A stretch of DNA of 64,000 bases from Alphaproteobacteria bacterium (lineage in GTDB: Bacteria; Pseudomonadota; Alphaproteobacteria; Rhizobiales; Rhizobiaceae): NCBI GenBank assembly GCA_018823835.1, contig JAHJHT010000007.1, forward strand, positions 1 to 64,000, given 5' to 3'. How positions within the stretch are numbered: the first letter of the stretch is position 1; the number at the start of each line of letters is the position of its first letter. Position numbers and translations under genes: made by a program. The notes beneath the pieces are model-generated. The model had not been told where the DNA came from. It did no database searches and saw nothing but the letters and a program-made list of their open reading frames with translations. Shown piece by piece: positions 8,752 to 17,264 of the stretch.

Positions 8752-9878
8752 CGCTCTCGGTCGACATCCGCCATCGGCTCGGCAGTTTCCGGCTCGACGC
8801 CCGTTTCGAGACGGACGGGCGGCTGGTCGCGCTGTTCGGCCCCTCGGGTTCGGGCAAGACCTCGCTGGTCAACCTGATCGCCGGGCTGCTCGTTCCCGAC
8901 GAGGGTCGCATCGCCGTCGATGGCCGCGTGCTGGCCGACACCGGGGCGGGCACCTTCGTGCCGATGCACCGGCGCCGCGTCGGCTATGTGTTCCAGGATG
9001 CCCGGCTGTTCCCGCATCTCACGGTCGCACAGAACCTGCGCTACGGGCGCTGGTTCGCGCCGCGCGACGAACGCCGGACGGACATGGCCGGCGTGGTCGA
9101 GATGCTCGGCATCGGCTCGCTGCTGGAACGGCGGCCGGGCTCGCTGTCGGGCGGCGAGCGGCAGCGCGTGGCGATCGGCCGGGCGCTGCTTGCCAGCCCG
9201 CTGCTGATGCTGATGGACGAGCCGCTGGCCGCGCTCGACGAGGCGCGCAAGTCGGAGATCATGCCTTATCTCGAGCGGCTGCGCGACGAGACGAAGATCC
9301 CGATCGTCTATGTCAGCCACTCGGTCGCCGAGGTGGCGCGGCTGGCGAGCGACATCGTGGTGCTCGACGAGGGCCGGGTCACCGCCGCCGGGCCGACCAC
9401 GGAAATCCTGCGGCGGCTCGACCTCCTGCCTGAGGAGGAGCGCGGCGAGGGCGGCGCAGTGCTCGACATGCAGGTCGCCCGACAGGAGGGTGAGTTCGAC
9501 ATGACGGTGCTGACATCGGCTGCCGGCGAGCTAAGGGTGGCGGGCAGCGGATTGCCCGAGGGCGCGGGCGTGCGGGTGCGCATCCGGGCGCGCGACGTGC
9601 TGATTGCGACCGAACGGCCGCGCGGCCTGAGCGCGCTCAACGTCCTGCCGGCGACGGTTTCCGCGATCAGGCCACAGGGGGCGTTTGCCGACGTAACGCT
9701 TGCCTGCGGCGAGGCGCAGATCGAGGCGCGCGTCACCCGGCAGTCCTGCGAGGTGCTTGGCCTCGCTGCGGGCCAGCCGGTCTTCGCCGTGATCAAGGCG
9801 GTCAGTTTCGACCGCGCCAACACCTGGAGCGGCGTCGCCGCCGGTCGCGCGCCGGAAAAGGTTTCGGGAGAGGGATAG
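8748..9878 (+). CDS. modC: Molybdate ABC transporter, ATP-binding protein
   Basis: The 376-aa protein has Walker A GPSGSGKTS at residues 31-39, the signature LSGGERQRV, and Walker B LLMLMDEP followed by the H-loop YVSHS. Residues about 295-360 form a C-terminal TOBE/Mop-type domain, which in this family binds oxyanion and down-regulates transport. It powers ModB. The 4-base overlap with modB and a 5-base gap to the regulator gene indicate one operon. Confidence 0.94.
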   Translation: MTLSVDIRHRLGSFRLDARFETDGRLVALFGPSGSGKTSLVNLIAGLLVPDEGRIAVDGRVLADTGAGTFVPMHRRRVGYVFQDARLFPHLTVAQNLRYGRWFAPRDERRTDMAGVVEMLGIGSLLERRPGSLSGGERQRVAIGRALLASPLLMLMDEPLAALDEARKSEIMPYLERLRDETKIPIVYVSHSVAEVARLASDIVVLDEGRVTAAGPTTEILRRLDLLPEEERGEGGAVLDMQVARQEGEFDMTVLTSAAGELRVAGSGLPEGAGVRVRIRARDVLIATERPRGLSALNVLPATVSAIRPQGAFADVTLACGEAQIEARVTRQSCEVLGLAAGQPVFAVIKAVSFDRANTWSGVAAGRAPEKVSGEG

Positions 9879-9883
9879 CGCAG

Positions 9884-10225
9884 ATGCCAACGCTCAGCCT
9901 GAGGATCAATCTTGATCCCGCCGGCCGCATCGGGCCGGGAAAGATCGACCTTCTGGAGGAAATCGCCGCCTGCGGCTCGATCTCGGCGGCGGCGCGGACG
10001 ATGAAGATGTCCTACAAGCGCGCTTGGGATCTCGTCGAGGAGATGAACCGCCTGTTCGGCAAGCCGGTGGTGGCGGCGCAGGTCGGCGGCAGGCGGGGCG
10101 GCGGCGCAACGCTGACGCCGGCGGGCCTCGCGGTGGTGCGCCGCTTCAGGGCGATCGAACGGGCGGCGACGTCGGCTGCGGCGCGGCACATGACGGCGCT
10201 GCAGGCCGAGATCGAGGCTGCCTGA
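9884..10225 (+). CDS. ModE-like regulator, HTH domain only
   Basis: The 113-aa protein matches the N-terminal winged-helix domain of ModE/MopA: IDLLEEIAACGSISAAARTMKMSYKRAWDLVEEMN is the typical helix-turn-helix, and GGRRGGGATLTPAG forms the wing. The C-terminal molbindin domain that senses molybdate in E. coli ModE is absent, as in several rhizobial and other short forms. It likely represses or tunes modABC through the operator upstream of modA; sensing of metal would need another route, such as an oligomer interface or the TOBE domain of ModC. Confidence 0.82.
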   Translation: MPTLSLRINLDPAGRIGPGKIDLLEEIAACGSISAAARTMKMSYKRAWDLVEEMNRLFGKPVVAAQVGGRRGGGATLTPAGLAVVRRFRAIERAATSAAARHMTALQAEIEAA

Positions 10226-10334
10226 GGCAGCCGTTGCAGAAAGCCGGGGCTCAACGGCCGTTATTGCCGGACTGGCCCTTGCGCAGCCTTGTGGTAGCGC
10301 TACCTTCGAGGCCTGAATTCGCATGGAGGACCAT

Positions 10335-11225
10335 ATGTCGAAGAGAATCATGTTCACGGGCGGCTCGGGCAAGGCGGGGCGGCACGTCGTGCAGTATCTG
10401 GTCGAGCAGGGGCACCAGGTGCTCAACCTCGACACCAAGCCGCTGGACAACCCCAAGGTGCGAACGCTGATCACCGACATCACCGATAGCGGCCAGGTAT
10501 TCAACGCGCTGACGAGCTACATGGGCCTGCACGAGTTCGACCCGTCGCTGCGCGCACAGCCGGTCGACGCCGTGGTGCATTTCGCGGCCATCCCGCGCAT
10601 CATGATCACGCCCGACAACGAGGTCTTCCGCATCAACGCGATGGGCACCTACAATGTCATCGAGGCGGCGGTTAAGCTCGGCATCAAGAAGATCATCGTC
10701 GCCTCCAGCGAGACGACCTACGGGCTGGTCTTCGCCAACGAGCCGCGTAACCCGACGCATTTTCCCCTCGACGAGGAGTATGACGTCGACCCGATGGACA
10801 GCTACGCCCTGTCGAAGGTGGTCAACGAAAAGACGGCGCGCGCCTTCGCGCTGCGCAGCGGCGCCGACATCTACGCGCTGCGCATCGGCAACGTCATCGA
10901 GCCGCATGAATACGAGGCCTACATTCCGAAATGGCGCGCCGATCCGGAGTTCCGCAAGCGCATCGCCTGGAGCTATATCGACGCGCGCGACCTCGGCCAG
11001 ATCACCGATCTCGCCATCGCCAAGGACGGGCTTGGCTTCCAGATATTCAACGCGGCCAATGACGACACCTCGGCCGACCTGCCGACGCGCGAACTGCTCA
11101 AGAGATTCTACCCGGACGTGCCGGTGAAGGGCGAGCTTGGCGAATACGAGACGCTGTTCTCCAACCGCAAAATCCGGGAAGTGCTGGGCTTCAAGGAAAA
11201 GCACAACTGGCGCAAATACGCCTGA
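10335..11225 (+). CDS. NAD(P)-dependent epimerase/dehydratase (extended SDR)
   Basis: The 296-aa protein has a Rossmann GGSGKAGRHV near residues 7-16, ASSETTYG with the active-site region and YALSK as the YxxxK catalytic pair, all typical of extended SDR sugar-nucleotide epimerases and uronate-type dehydrogenases. The start at 10335 has GGAGGA 5 bases upstream, better than the in-frame ATG at 10323. It stands between the mod operon and the oppositely oriented SDR of the sugar transporter group, so a role in that sugar's oxidation or epimerisation is possible. The exact reaction is unknown. Confidence 0.8.
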   Translation: MSKRIMFTGGSGKAGRHVVQYLVEQGHQVLNLDTKPLDNPKVRTLITDITDSGQVFNALTSYMGLHEFDPSLRAQPVDAVVHFAAIPRIMITPDNEVFRINAMGTYNVIEAAVKLGIKKIIVASSETTYGLVFANEPRNPTHFPLDEEYDVDPMDSYALSKVVNEKTARAFALRSGADIYALRIGNVIEPHEYEAYIPKWRADPEFRKRIAWSYIDARDLGQITDLAIAKDGLGFQIFNAANDDTSADLPTRELLKRFYPDVPVKGELGEYETLFSNRKIREVLGFKEKHNWRKYA

Positions 11226-11265
11226 GACCGATACTGGCCGACGGAGACGGAGAACGCGCCGCCGT

Positions 11266-12030
11266 TCAGACGGAGGCCGTCATGCCGCCGTCGACGTAAA
11301 GGACGTGGCCGTTGACGAAGCTTGACGCGTCGGAGGCAAGGAAGACGGCTGCGCCGACAAGCTCGGGCACTTCGCCCCAGCGCCCGGCCGGCGTCCGCTG
11401 ATCGAGCCATGTGTTGAACTTGGCATCTTCCGACAGGGCGGTGTTCAGTTCGGTCCGGAAAAAGCCGGGCGCGATGGCGTTGATCTGCAGGCCGTGCTTG
11501 GCCCAGTCGGCGCACATGCCGCGAGTCAGGTTGCGCACCGCGCCCTTGGTGGCGGAATAGGGCGCGATGGTGGCCCGCGCGAGTTCGCTCATCACGGAAG
11601 CGATGTTGATGATCTTGCCCCTGCCGCGCGGGATCATGCGCTTGGCCACGGCCTTGCCGACATTGAATACGCCGGTGACGTTGGTCTGCAGCAGCAGCTG
11701 CCATTTGTCGTCGGGGAAATCCTCCAGCGGCGCGCGGAACTGAACCCCGGCGTTGCTGATCAGGATGTCGATCGCCCCGATCTCGGCCTCGATTTTTTCG
11801 ACGGCCGACGCGACGGATGCCGCATCGGTAACGTCGAACACGGAGGCATGAACCGCATGGCCTTCAGCGCTCAGCGTGTCGACGGCACGCTCGACCTTCT
11901 CCTGCGTGCGACCATTGAGAACGACCGTCGCGCCGTGCTCGGCCAGGCCGCGCGCCAGGCCAAAGCCGATACCCTGTCCCGAGCCGGTGACCAGAGCCCG
12001 CCGGCCCGCTAGACTGAAGAGGTTGTGCAT
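11266..12030 (-). CDS. SDR oxidoreductase, gluconate 5-dehydrogenase type
   Basis: This classical 254-aa SDR has TGSGQGIG (residues 16-23) for the cofactor, NAG at the NAGVQ segment, active Ser in IASVMS, and YSATK as the YxxxK pair. The opening LFSLAGRRALVTG and its overall pattern resemble gluconate 5-dehydrogenase (IdnO/Gno), which interconverts gluconate and 5-ketogluconate. It is the last gene of a minus-strand unit after a CUT2 permease and ATPase (8-base gap), so it probably acts on the imported sugar or sugar acid. Substrate assignment is inference. Confidence 0.8.
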   Translation of the reverse strand: MHNLFSLAGRRALVTGSGQGIGFGLARGLAEHGATVVLNGRTQEKVERAVDTLSAEGHAVHASVFDVTDAASVASAVEKIEAEIGAIDILISNAGVQFRAPLEDFPDDKWQLLLQTNVTGVFNVGKAVAKRMIPRGRGKIINIASVMSELARATIAPYSATKGAVRNLTRGMCADWAKHGLQINAIAPGFFRTELNTALSEDAKFNTWLDQRTPAGRWGEVPELVGAAVFLASDASSFVNGHVLYVDGGMTASV

Positions 12031-12038
12031 GGATTGTC

Positions 12039-13037
12039 CTAGTCGTTGAGCCGAAGATTGCGGATGCGGTCGAACAATACCGCAAGGACAATCGCGCCGC
12101 CGATGAAGGTACCCTGCCAGAAGGCATTGATGCCGAGCAGGCCCAGGCTGTTGCGGATGATCTCGATCAGCGCCGCGCCGACCAGCGCGCCGAAGGCGGT
12201 ACCGATGCCGCCGGCGAGGTTGGCGCCACCGATGACCGCCGCGGCGATCACCTGCAGTTCCATGCCGGCGCCGAGATTGGTGGTCACCGCGCCGAGCCAG
12301 CCGGTCTGGATGATGCCGGCAATGCCGGCCGACAGCGCAGAGACCATGTAGACGGCGACCTTGATGGGACGCACCGGTACGCCGGTCAGCGTGGCGGCGT
12401 GCTCGTTGCCGCCGATGGCATAGACATGCCGGCCGAACTTGGTCCAGCGCAGCACGAAGCCGGTGATCAGCGCCAGCAAGACCATGTAGAGAACCGGGTT
12501 GGCGATGCCGAACAGCCAGGCGCCGCCACCGAGCGCCAGCAGCTTTTCGTGGTCTGGCCCGAACTCGAAGACCACCGTGTTGTTGGACGCGACCATCGCC
12601 AGGCTGCGCGCAATGGAGAGCATGCCGAGCGTAACCACAAAGGGCGGAAAACCGAGATAGGCGATCAGGATGCCGTTGAAGGCGCCGACGATCAGCGCCG
12701 TGCCGATCGCGGCCGCGATGCCGATCTCGATCGAGTAGCCGGCATGCATGACGACCGCCAGAATCATCGAACAGAGACAGAGCACCGAGCCGACCGACAG
12801 GTCGATGCCGCCAGTGATGATGACCAACGTCATGCCAAGCGCGACGATGGCGACGAAAGAAACGTTGCGGGTGATGTTGTAGAGGTTTTTCGACGTGGCG
12901 AAGGAGTCGGTCGCAAAGGACAGGTACAAGAAGGCCAGCGCGATGGCGACCAGCACCCAGAATGTCTGGCTGGCGAGCGTCGCAGAAAGCCAGCTCTGCT
13001 GCTTCTGCTCGATCGTCTGGTCAAGCGTGATAGCCAT
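12039..13037 (-). CDS. CUT2-family sugar ABC transporter, permease (RbsC-like)
   Basis: The 332-aa integral membrane protein has about eight to ten hydrophobic segments and the RbsC/XylH family motifs GGIDLSVGS and AAAVIGGANLAGG. It would carry a monosaccharide across the inner membrane with the ATPase encoded just upstream (29-base gap) and the binding protein encoded divergently. Sugar specificity cannot be read from the permease. Confidence 0.9.
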   Translation of the reverse strand: MAITLDQTIEQKQQSWLSATLASQTFWVLVAIALAFLYLSFATDSFATSKNLYNITRNVSFVAIVALGMTLVIITGGIDLSVGSVLCLCSMILAVVMHAGYSIEIGIAAAIGTALIVGAFNGILIAYLGFPPFVVTLGMLSIARSLAMVASNNTVVFEFGPDHEKLLALGGGAWLFGIANPVLYMVLLALITGFVLRWTKFGRHVYAIGGNEHAATLTGVPVRPIKVAVYMVSALSAGIAGIIQTGWLGAVTTNLGAGMELQVIAAAVIGGANLAGGIGTAFGALVGAALIEIIRNSLGLLGINAFWQGTFIGGAIVLAVLFDRIRNLRLND

Positions 13038-13066
13038 TATCGCCCCTTGTCTTTTTTCCGGCCGCC

Positions 13067-13807
13067 TCAGACCCGCTCGATCGCCCCGGTGATGAGCCCG
13101 GTGACTTCCTCGGGCGAGCTGTCGGCGATCTGTTTATCCGCAACCTTCTGGCCCCGCCGCATGACGATGACACGATCGGCCACCGTGAAGACGTCGGGCA
13201 TACGATGACTGATCAGGACGATGGCGATGCCCTTGTCGCGCAACAGGCGTATAAGGTTGAGCACCTCGGCAACCTGCCTGACCGAGATGGCGGCGGTCGG
13301 CTCGTCCATCAGAACGATCTTGGCGTCCGACAGCCTCGTGCGCGCAATGGCGACGGCCTGTCGCTGGCCACCCGACATCTGCTTCACCAGGTCGCGCGGG
13401 CGCGTTTCCGACTTCAGCTCGGCAAAGATCTCGCCGGCGCGGCGGTACATCGTGGCGTAGTCTAGGATGCCGAAGGGGCCGAAGCCGCGTCGCAGCTCAC
13501 GGCCGAGAAAGACATTGGCGGCCGCCGTCAGGTTGTCGCAGAGCGCGAGGTCCTGGTGGACGATCTCGATGCCGTGCCGGCGCGCCTCGACAGGACGGTG
13601 CAGCACGATCTCGGCGTCGTCCATCTTCAGCTTGCCGGCGCTCGGCCGGAAATTGCCGGCTATCATCTTGACCAGGGTGGACTTACCGGCGCCGTTGTCG
13701 CCCATGAGGCCCACGACCTCGCCGGGCTCCAGGGCAAACGACACGTCGTTGACCGCCTGGATGGCGCCGAAATGCTTCGAAATGTTGACGAGTTCCAAGA
13801 CTGCCAC
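13067..13807 (-). CDS. CUT2-family sugar ABC transporter, ATP-binding protein (single domain)
   Basis: The 246-aa protein has Walker A GDNGAGKST at residues 36-44, signature MSGGQRQAVAIAR and Walker B IVLMDEPTAAI. Unlike RbsA/XylG it has one ABC domain, as in rhizobial FrcA-type systems, so it presumably works as a homodimer. I chose the GTG at 13807, which follows GGGAGGA on the coding strand; the 290-aa ORF adds an unlikely leader. First gene of the ATPase-permease-SDR unit. Confidence 0.87.
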   Translation of the reverse strand: MAVLELVNISKHFGAIQAVNDVSFALEPGEVVGLMGDNGAGKSTLVKMIAGNFRPSAGKLKMDDAEIVLHRPVEARRHGIEIVHQDLALCDNLTAAANVFLGRELRRGFGPFGILDYATMYRRAGEIFAELKSETRPRDLVKQMSGGQRQAVAIARTRLSDAKIVLMDEPTAAISVRQVAEVLNLIRLLRDKGIAIVLISHRMPDVFTVADRVIVMRRGQKVADKQIADSSPEEVTGLITGAIERV

Positions 13808-14248
13808 GCGCTCTTGTTCCTCCCGTTTCCGCGCCGGACAATGGCTCGTGCCTGTGCCGTGTCGCGGTGTCGTCCGGCCCGTTTCCTCCCGGCCGGCGAT
13901 CCCGGCATTTAGGCCAACCACAGCGGAGGCGTCAATCATGCGTCAGTCTATTTGTCTCTTTTGTATGATAAATAGGACAAACGCGTTGACGCGCCCCACC
14001 CGGCGCTATTAGCTGCTCACCCGGAGGAAGGTAATGCCGGATTTCGCGATGCAGTTTCCCGACAGCCGCCGCAGACTCGCAGGGTGCGTCGCACCGGGAA
14101 AAGCTGTCTCGCGCCGGCAATTCCGGCTTGCGGCTGACCCGGCAGGGCTGCAGCGAAGCCAGCGGCGCAGGCCATGCGTCGACTTCCGCCGCGTATCGAC
14201 TAAGTGGCGGCCACGCTCCTGTGGCCGTTTGTTGCAAGGGAGGAATGC
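13808..14248. other. Divergent regulatory region of the sugar ABC system (441 bp)
   Basis: The region separates the ATPase gene (minus) from the binding-protein gene (plus). An AT-rich patch at 13951-13981 holds an inverted repeat and a FadR-like site. AAGGGAGGA at 14236-14244 is the ribosome site for the binding protein. ORFs called here lack homologous features. Confidence 0.55.
13951..13981. promoter_or_regulatory. Candidate operator for the FadR/GntR regulator
   Basis: TTTGTC and GACAAA form an inverted repeat 19 bases apart, and between them lies TTGTATGATAA, one base away from the TTGTATGACAA type of dyad used by several FCD-domain GntR regulators. It lies in the shared promoter region of the sugar transporter, and the candidate regulator is encoded downstream of the binding protein. 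Also contains a TATGAT hexamer that could be a -10 element. Confidence 0.4.
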
Positions 14249-15238
14249 ATGAGGAAACTACCTTTACTGCTTGCCGCGGCTGCTCTGGCGCTTGGCGCCG
14301 GCCCTGCCCTGGCGAAGAAACAGCTGGTCATCGTCGTAAAGGGTCTCGACAACCCCTTCTTCGAAGCGATCAACCAGGGCTGCCAGAAGTGGAATTCCGA
14401 GAACGCCAGTTCCGAATATGAGTGCTTCTACACCGGTCCGGCCTCGACGTCGGATGAAGCCGGCGAAGCGCAGATCGTGCAGGACATGCTCGGCAAGGCC
14501 GATACCGCCGCAATGGCAATCTCGCCGTCCAACGCCAAGCTGATCGCGCAGACCATCAAGACATCCGGCGCGACGGTGCCGATCATGACGGTGGACGCCG
14601 ACCTTGCCCAGGAAGACGCGGCGCTGCGCAAGACCTACCTCGGAACCGACAACTACCTGATGGGCAAGCGCATCGGCGATTACATGAAGGAAGCGCTGCC
14701 AGCCGGCGGCAAGGTCTGCTCCATCCAGGGCAACCCGGGTGCCGACAACATCCTGCGCCGCGCGCAGGGCTGGCGCGATTCGCTGTCGGGCCAGGACGGC
14801 CTGGCCGAACTGAAGGGCGAAGGCGGCTGGACCGAAGTTGCGGGCTGCCCGGTCTTCACCAATGACGACGGCGCCAAGGGCGTCCAGGCGATGACCGACA
14901 TCATGGCCGCAAATCCCGACCTCGTCGGCTTCGGCATCATGGGCGGCTGGCCGCTGTTCGGCGCGCCGCAGCCCTACCGCGACCTGTTCAGGCCGATCGC
15001 CGACAAGATCGCCGCCAACGAGTTCGTGATCGGCGCCGCCGACACGATCGGCGATGAAGTCGCGATTGCCGGCGAGGGCCTGGTCACGGCGCTGGTTGGT
15101 CAGCGGCCCTTCGAGATGGGCTACCTGGCGCCCGGCGTCATGATCGACCTGATCGAAGGCAAGCCGGTCGACGATCCGGTCTTCACCGGCCTCGACGAGT
15201 GCACCAAGGATACGGTCGACACCTGCATCCAGAAATAG
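14249..15238 (+). CDS. CUT2-family sugar ABC transporter, periplasmic binding protein
   Basis: The 329-aa protein has a clear signal peptide (KLPLLLAAAALALGAGPALA) and then QLVIVVKGLDNPFFEAINQG, the N-terminal pattern of periplasmic-binding-protein type I (RbsB-like) sugar receptors. Four Cys at about residues 50-180 may form disulfides. ATG at 14249 follows AAGGGAGGA. It is transcribed away from its permease and ATPase and would supply them with ligand. The ligand is probably a sugar or sugar acid given the gluconate-dehydrogenase-like neighbour. Confidence 0.9.
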   Translation: MRKLPLLLAAAALALGAGPALAKKQLVIVVKGLDNPFFEAINQGCQKWNSENASSEYECFYTGPASTSDEAGEAQIVQDMLGKADTAAMAISPSNAKLIAQTIKTSGATVPIMTVDADLAQEDAALRKTYLGTDNYLMGKRIGDYMKEALPAGGKVCSIQGNPGADNILRRAQGWRDSLSGQDGLAELKGEGGWTEVAGCPVFTNDDGAKGVQAMTDIMAANPDLVGFGIMGGWPLFGAPQPYRDLFRPIADKIAANEFVIGAADTIGDEVAIAGEGLVTALVGQRPFEMGYLAPGVMIDLIEGKPVDDPVFTGLDECTKDTVDTCIQK

Positions 15239-15246
15239 CTATGCTT

Positions 15247-15275
15247 CCCCGGCGCGTCGTTTCGGCGCGCCGGGG
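15247..15275 (+). terminator. GC-rich hairpin after the binding-protein gene
   Basis: CCCCGGCGCG and CGCGCCGGGG form a perfect 10-bp stem with a 9-base loop, 9 bases after the stop codon. No T tract follows, so it may protect the upstream mRNA end or partly terminate, giving more binding protein than regulator. Confidence 0.5.
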
Positions 15276-15327
15276 GCATTCCTGCCGGATATTGGTCGTG
15301 CGGCAGGCACAGGAGACTTCACGACAC

Positions 15328-16104
15328 ATGCGGGGCGGCAAGGCAAAGCGATCCTCGACGGCAGCCGGTTCGCAGGGCAGCCTCGACCGAGGCAAGAGCA
15401 CCGGCAATGCGCTGATCGGCGGCAGCAGCGTGCATGCCTCGCTGGCCAACGAGATCGGCCTGAGGATCGTGCGCGGCGACTATCCGCCCGGAACCATCCT
15501 GCCCAACGAAGCGAAATGGTCCGAGACCTTCAACGTCAGCCGCTCGGCGGTGCGCGAGGCGATCAAGATGCTGATGGCCAAGAGCCTGCTGGCCTCGCGG
15601 CCGAAGATCGGCAGCTGGGTCGAGCCACGCGAACGCTGGAACCTGCTCGATCGCGATGTGCTTGGCTGGTACGCCATGGCGCCGGATCGCGAGGCCTTCC
15701 TGCGCACGGTTCAGGAGTTCCGCCACATCATTGAGCCCGAGGCCACCGCCCTGGCGGCCGTACGCCGGACAGACGAGCAGATGGAGGAAATCAGCGCCGC
15801 CTGCCGCGAGATGGGCGAGGCCACCTCGCTGTCGAGCCGCACCCAGGCTGACACGCGCTTTCATCTGGCCATCCTGCGGGCATCGGGCAACGACCTGCTG
15901 GTGCCGCTCGGCGTGCTGATCGAATCGGCACTCAACAATCTCTTCGTCTTCGTGACGCGCGAACTCAATGACGTGCAGAGTGCCCAGATCCTGCACGAGG
16001 CGATCGAGAAGGCGATCCGGCTGCGCCGTCCGGACGCTGCGCGGCGCGCGGTGCGCAAGCTGCTTGCCAATACCGACGAGGTCATCATCGGCAACCGCCG
16101 CTAG
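15328..16104 (+). CDS. FadR/GntR-family transcriptional regulator (FCD domain)
   Basis: The 258-aa protein has an N-terminal winged helix-turn-helix (RIVRGDYPPGTILPNEAKWSETFNVSRSAVREAIKML) followed by an all-helical FCD ligand domain with conserved metal-type residues (EFRHIIEPEAT, and His in TRFHLAILRASGN). This family senses sugar acids and other carboxylates. Placed after the sugar binding protein, it likely controls the divergent transporter genes. The start at 15328 follows CAGGAGA; the 301-aa ORF begins inside the preceding gene. Confidence 0.88.
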   Translation: MRGGKAKRSSTAAGSQGSLDRGKSTGNALIGGSSVHASLANEIGLRIVRGDYPPGTILPNEAKWSETFNVSRSAVREAIKMLMAKSLLASRPKIGSWVEPRERWNLLDRDVLGWYAMAPDREAFLRTVQEFRHIIEPEATALAAVRRTDEQMEEISAACREMGEATSLSSRTQADTRFHLAILRASGNDLLVPLGVLIESALNNLFVFVTRELNDVQSAQILHEAIEKAIRLRRPDAARRAVRKLLANTDEVIIGNRR

Positions 16105-16241
16105 GCGTCGCCGGTTCTGTCGCCAGCAGTTCGGGGCCCGGTGGTCCGGCCGTTCAAAAACCCATGGCTTCTTGCTCGCGGCGGCTTTTCTCGCCGCGCC
16201 TGTCCGTCTATCACTTCATTCGCAACAGCCAAGGCAGGCGA

Positions 16242-17159
16242 ATGACAAAGAGGCACCGCGCATTCCTCGATCCGGCCCTGATCGCGCGCCTCAGGCGGAC
16301 GTCGCGGCGGTTCAGCTCGATGAAGCACGACCTGAGAGCCCGCCTGCAGGCGATGCAACTGGCCAATCTGGAGCCTGACGACCGGCCGAGGGTCGAAAGC
16401 AGCGGCCGCGAGATCACGGTCGCTTCCTACAACATTCACAAATGCGTCGGGACGGATGGCCGCTTCGATCCGGCACGCATCGCCCATGTCATTGCCGAGC
16501 TCGATGCCGACGTGGTCGCCATCCAGGAAGCCGACCAGCGTTTCGGCCGCCGCCGCGGCCTCCTCGACCTCCAGGCGCTGGAAGGGATGACGGGGCTGAC
16601 GCTGGTGCCAACCTCGGAGAAGCCGGACGGACACGGCTGGCACGGCAACGCGCTCCTGCTGAAGACCGGCGCGGTGCAGGACATGCGCCGGCTGGCGTTG
16701 CCGGGAGCCGAGCCGCGCGGCGCGCTGCTCGTGGATCTCGACCTGCCGACCGGGCCGCTCAGGATGGTCGCCGCCCATCTCGGCCTTCTGAGGCGCAGCC
16801 GGCGCTGGCAGATCCACTCGATCCTCAACGCCATCCAGGACGGCCCGTCCGTGCCGGTTCTGCTGATGGGCGACTTCAACGAATGGCGGCCGGGCAACCG
16901 CTCATCCCTGCTGGCGCTGCGCCCGGTGTTCGGCCCGCTGTCGCACGAGCATTTCAGCTTCCCGTCCTATTTCCCGGTCATCGCGCTCGACCGGGTAATC
17001 GGATCGCCGGGTCTGGTGACCAAGCTCGAGGTGCACAATTCGCCGCTCGCCCGGGTCGCCTCGGACCACCTGCCGATGAAGGCGCGCATCGATATTCCCG
17101 CCGCGCTGAACGAACTGCTGCGGCAGGCCGACGACACCACGCCCGAGGGACAAGGCTGA
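16242..17159 (+). CDS. Endonuclease/exonuclease/phosphatase family protein
   Basis: The 305-aa protein has the EEP fold motifs VASYNIHKCVG, IQEAD with the catalytic Glu, MGDFNEW and a terminal SDHLP with the His. Such proteins cleave phosphodiesters in DNA or lipids. No signal peptide is visible with the chosen ATG at 16242, which has AGGCAGG upstream; a longer frame from 16164 is possible. It stands alone between the regulator and the phosphofructokinase. Substrate unknown. Confidence 0.8.
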   Translation: MTKRHRAFLDPALIARLRRTSRRFSSMKHDLRARLQAMQLANLEPDDRPRVESSGREITVASYNIHKCVGTDGRFDPARIAHVIAELDADVVAIQEADQRFGRRRGLLDLQALEGMTGLTLVPTSEKPDGHGWHGNALLLKTGAVQDMRRLALPGAEPRGALLVDLDLPTGPLRMVAAHLGLLRRSRRWQIHSILNAIQDGPSVPVLLMGDFNEWRPGNRSSLLALRPVFGPLSHEHFSFPSYFPVIALDRVIGSPGLVTKLEVHNSPLARVASDHLPMKARIDIPAALNELLRQADDTTPEGQG

Positions 17160-17264
17160 CGCCATCCGGGCGGCCGGATGCGCGCCGTTTTGCCGCGACG
17201 GCGTTGCGCTGGACTGCCAGACAGGCGATTGTGCCGGCATCGAGAGACAGGAGACTTTTCAGGC

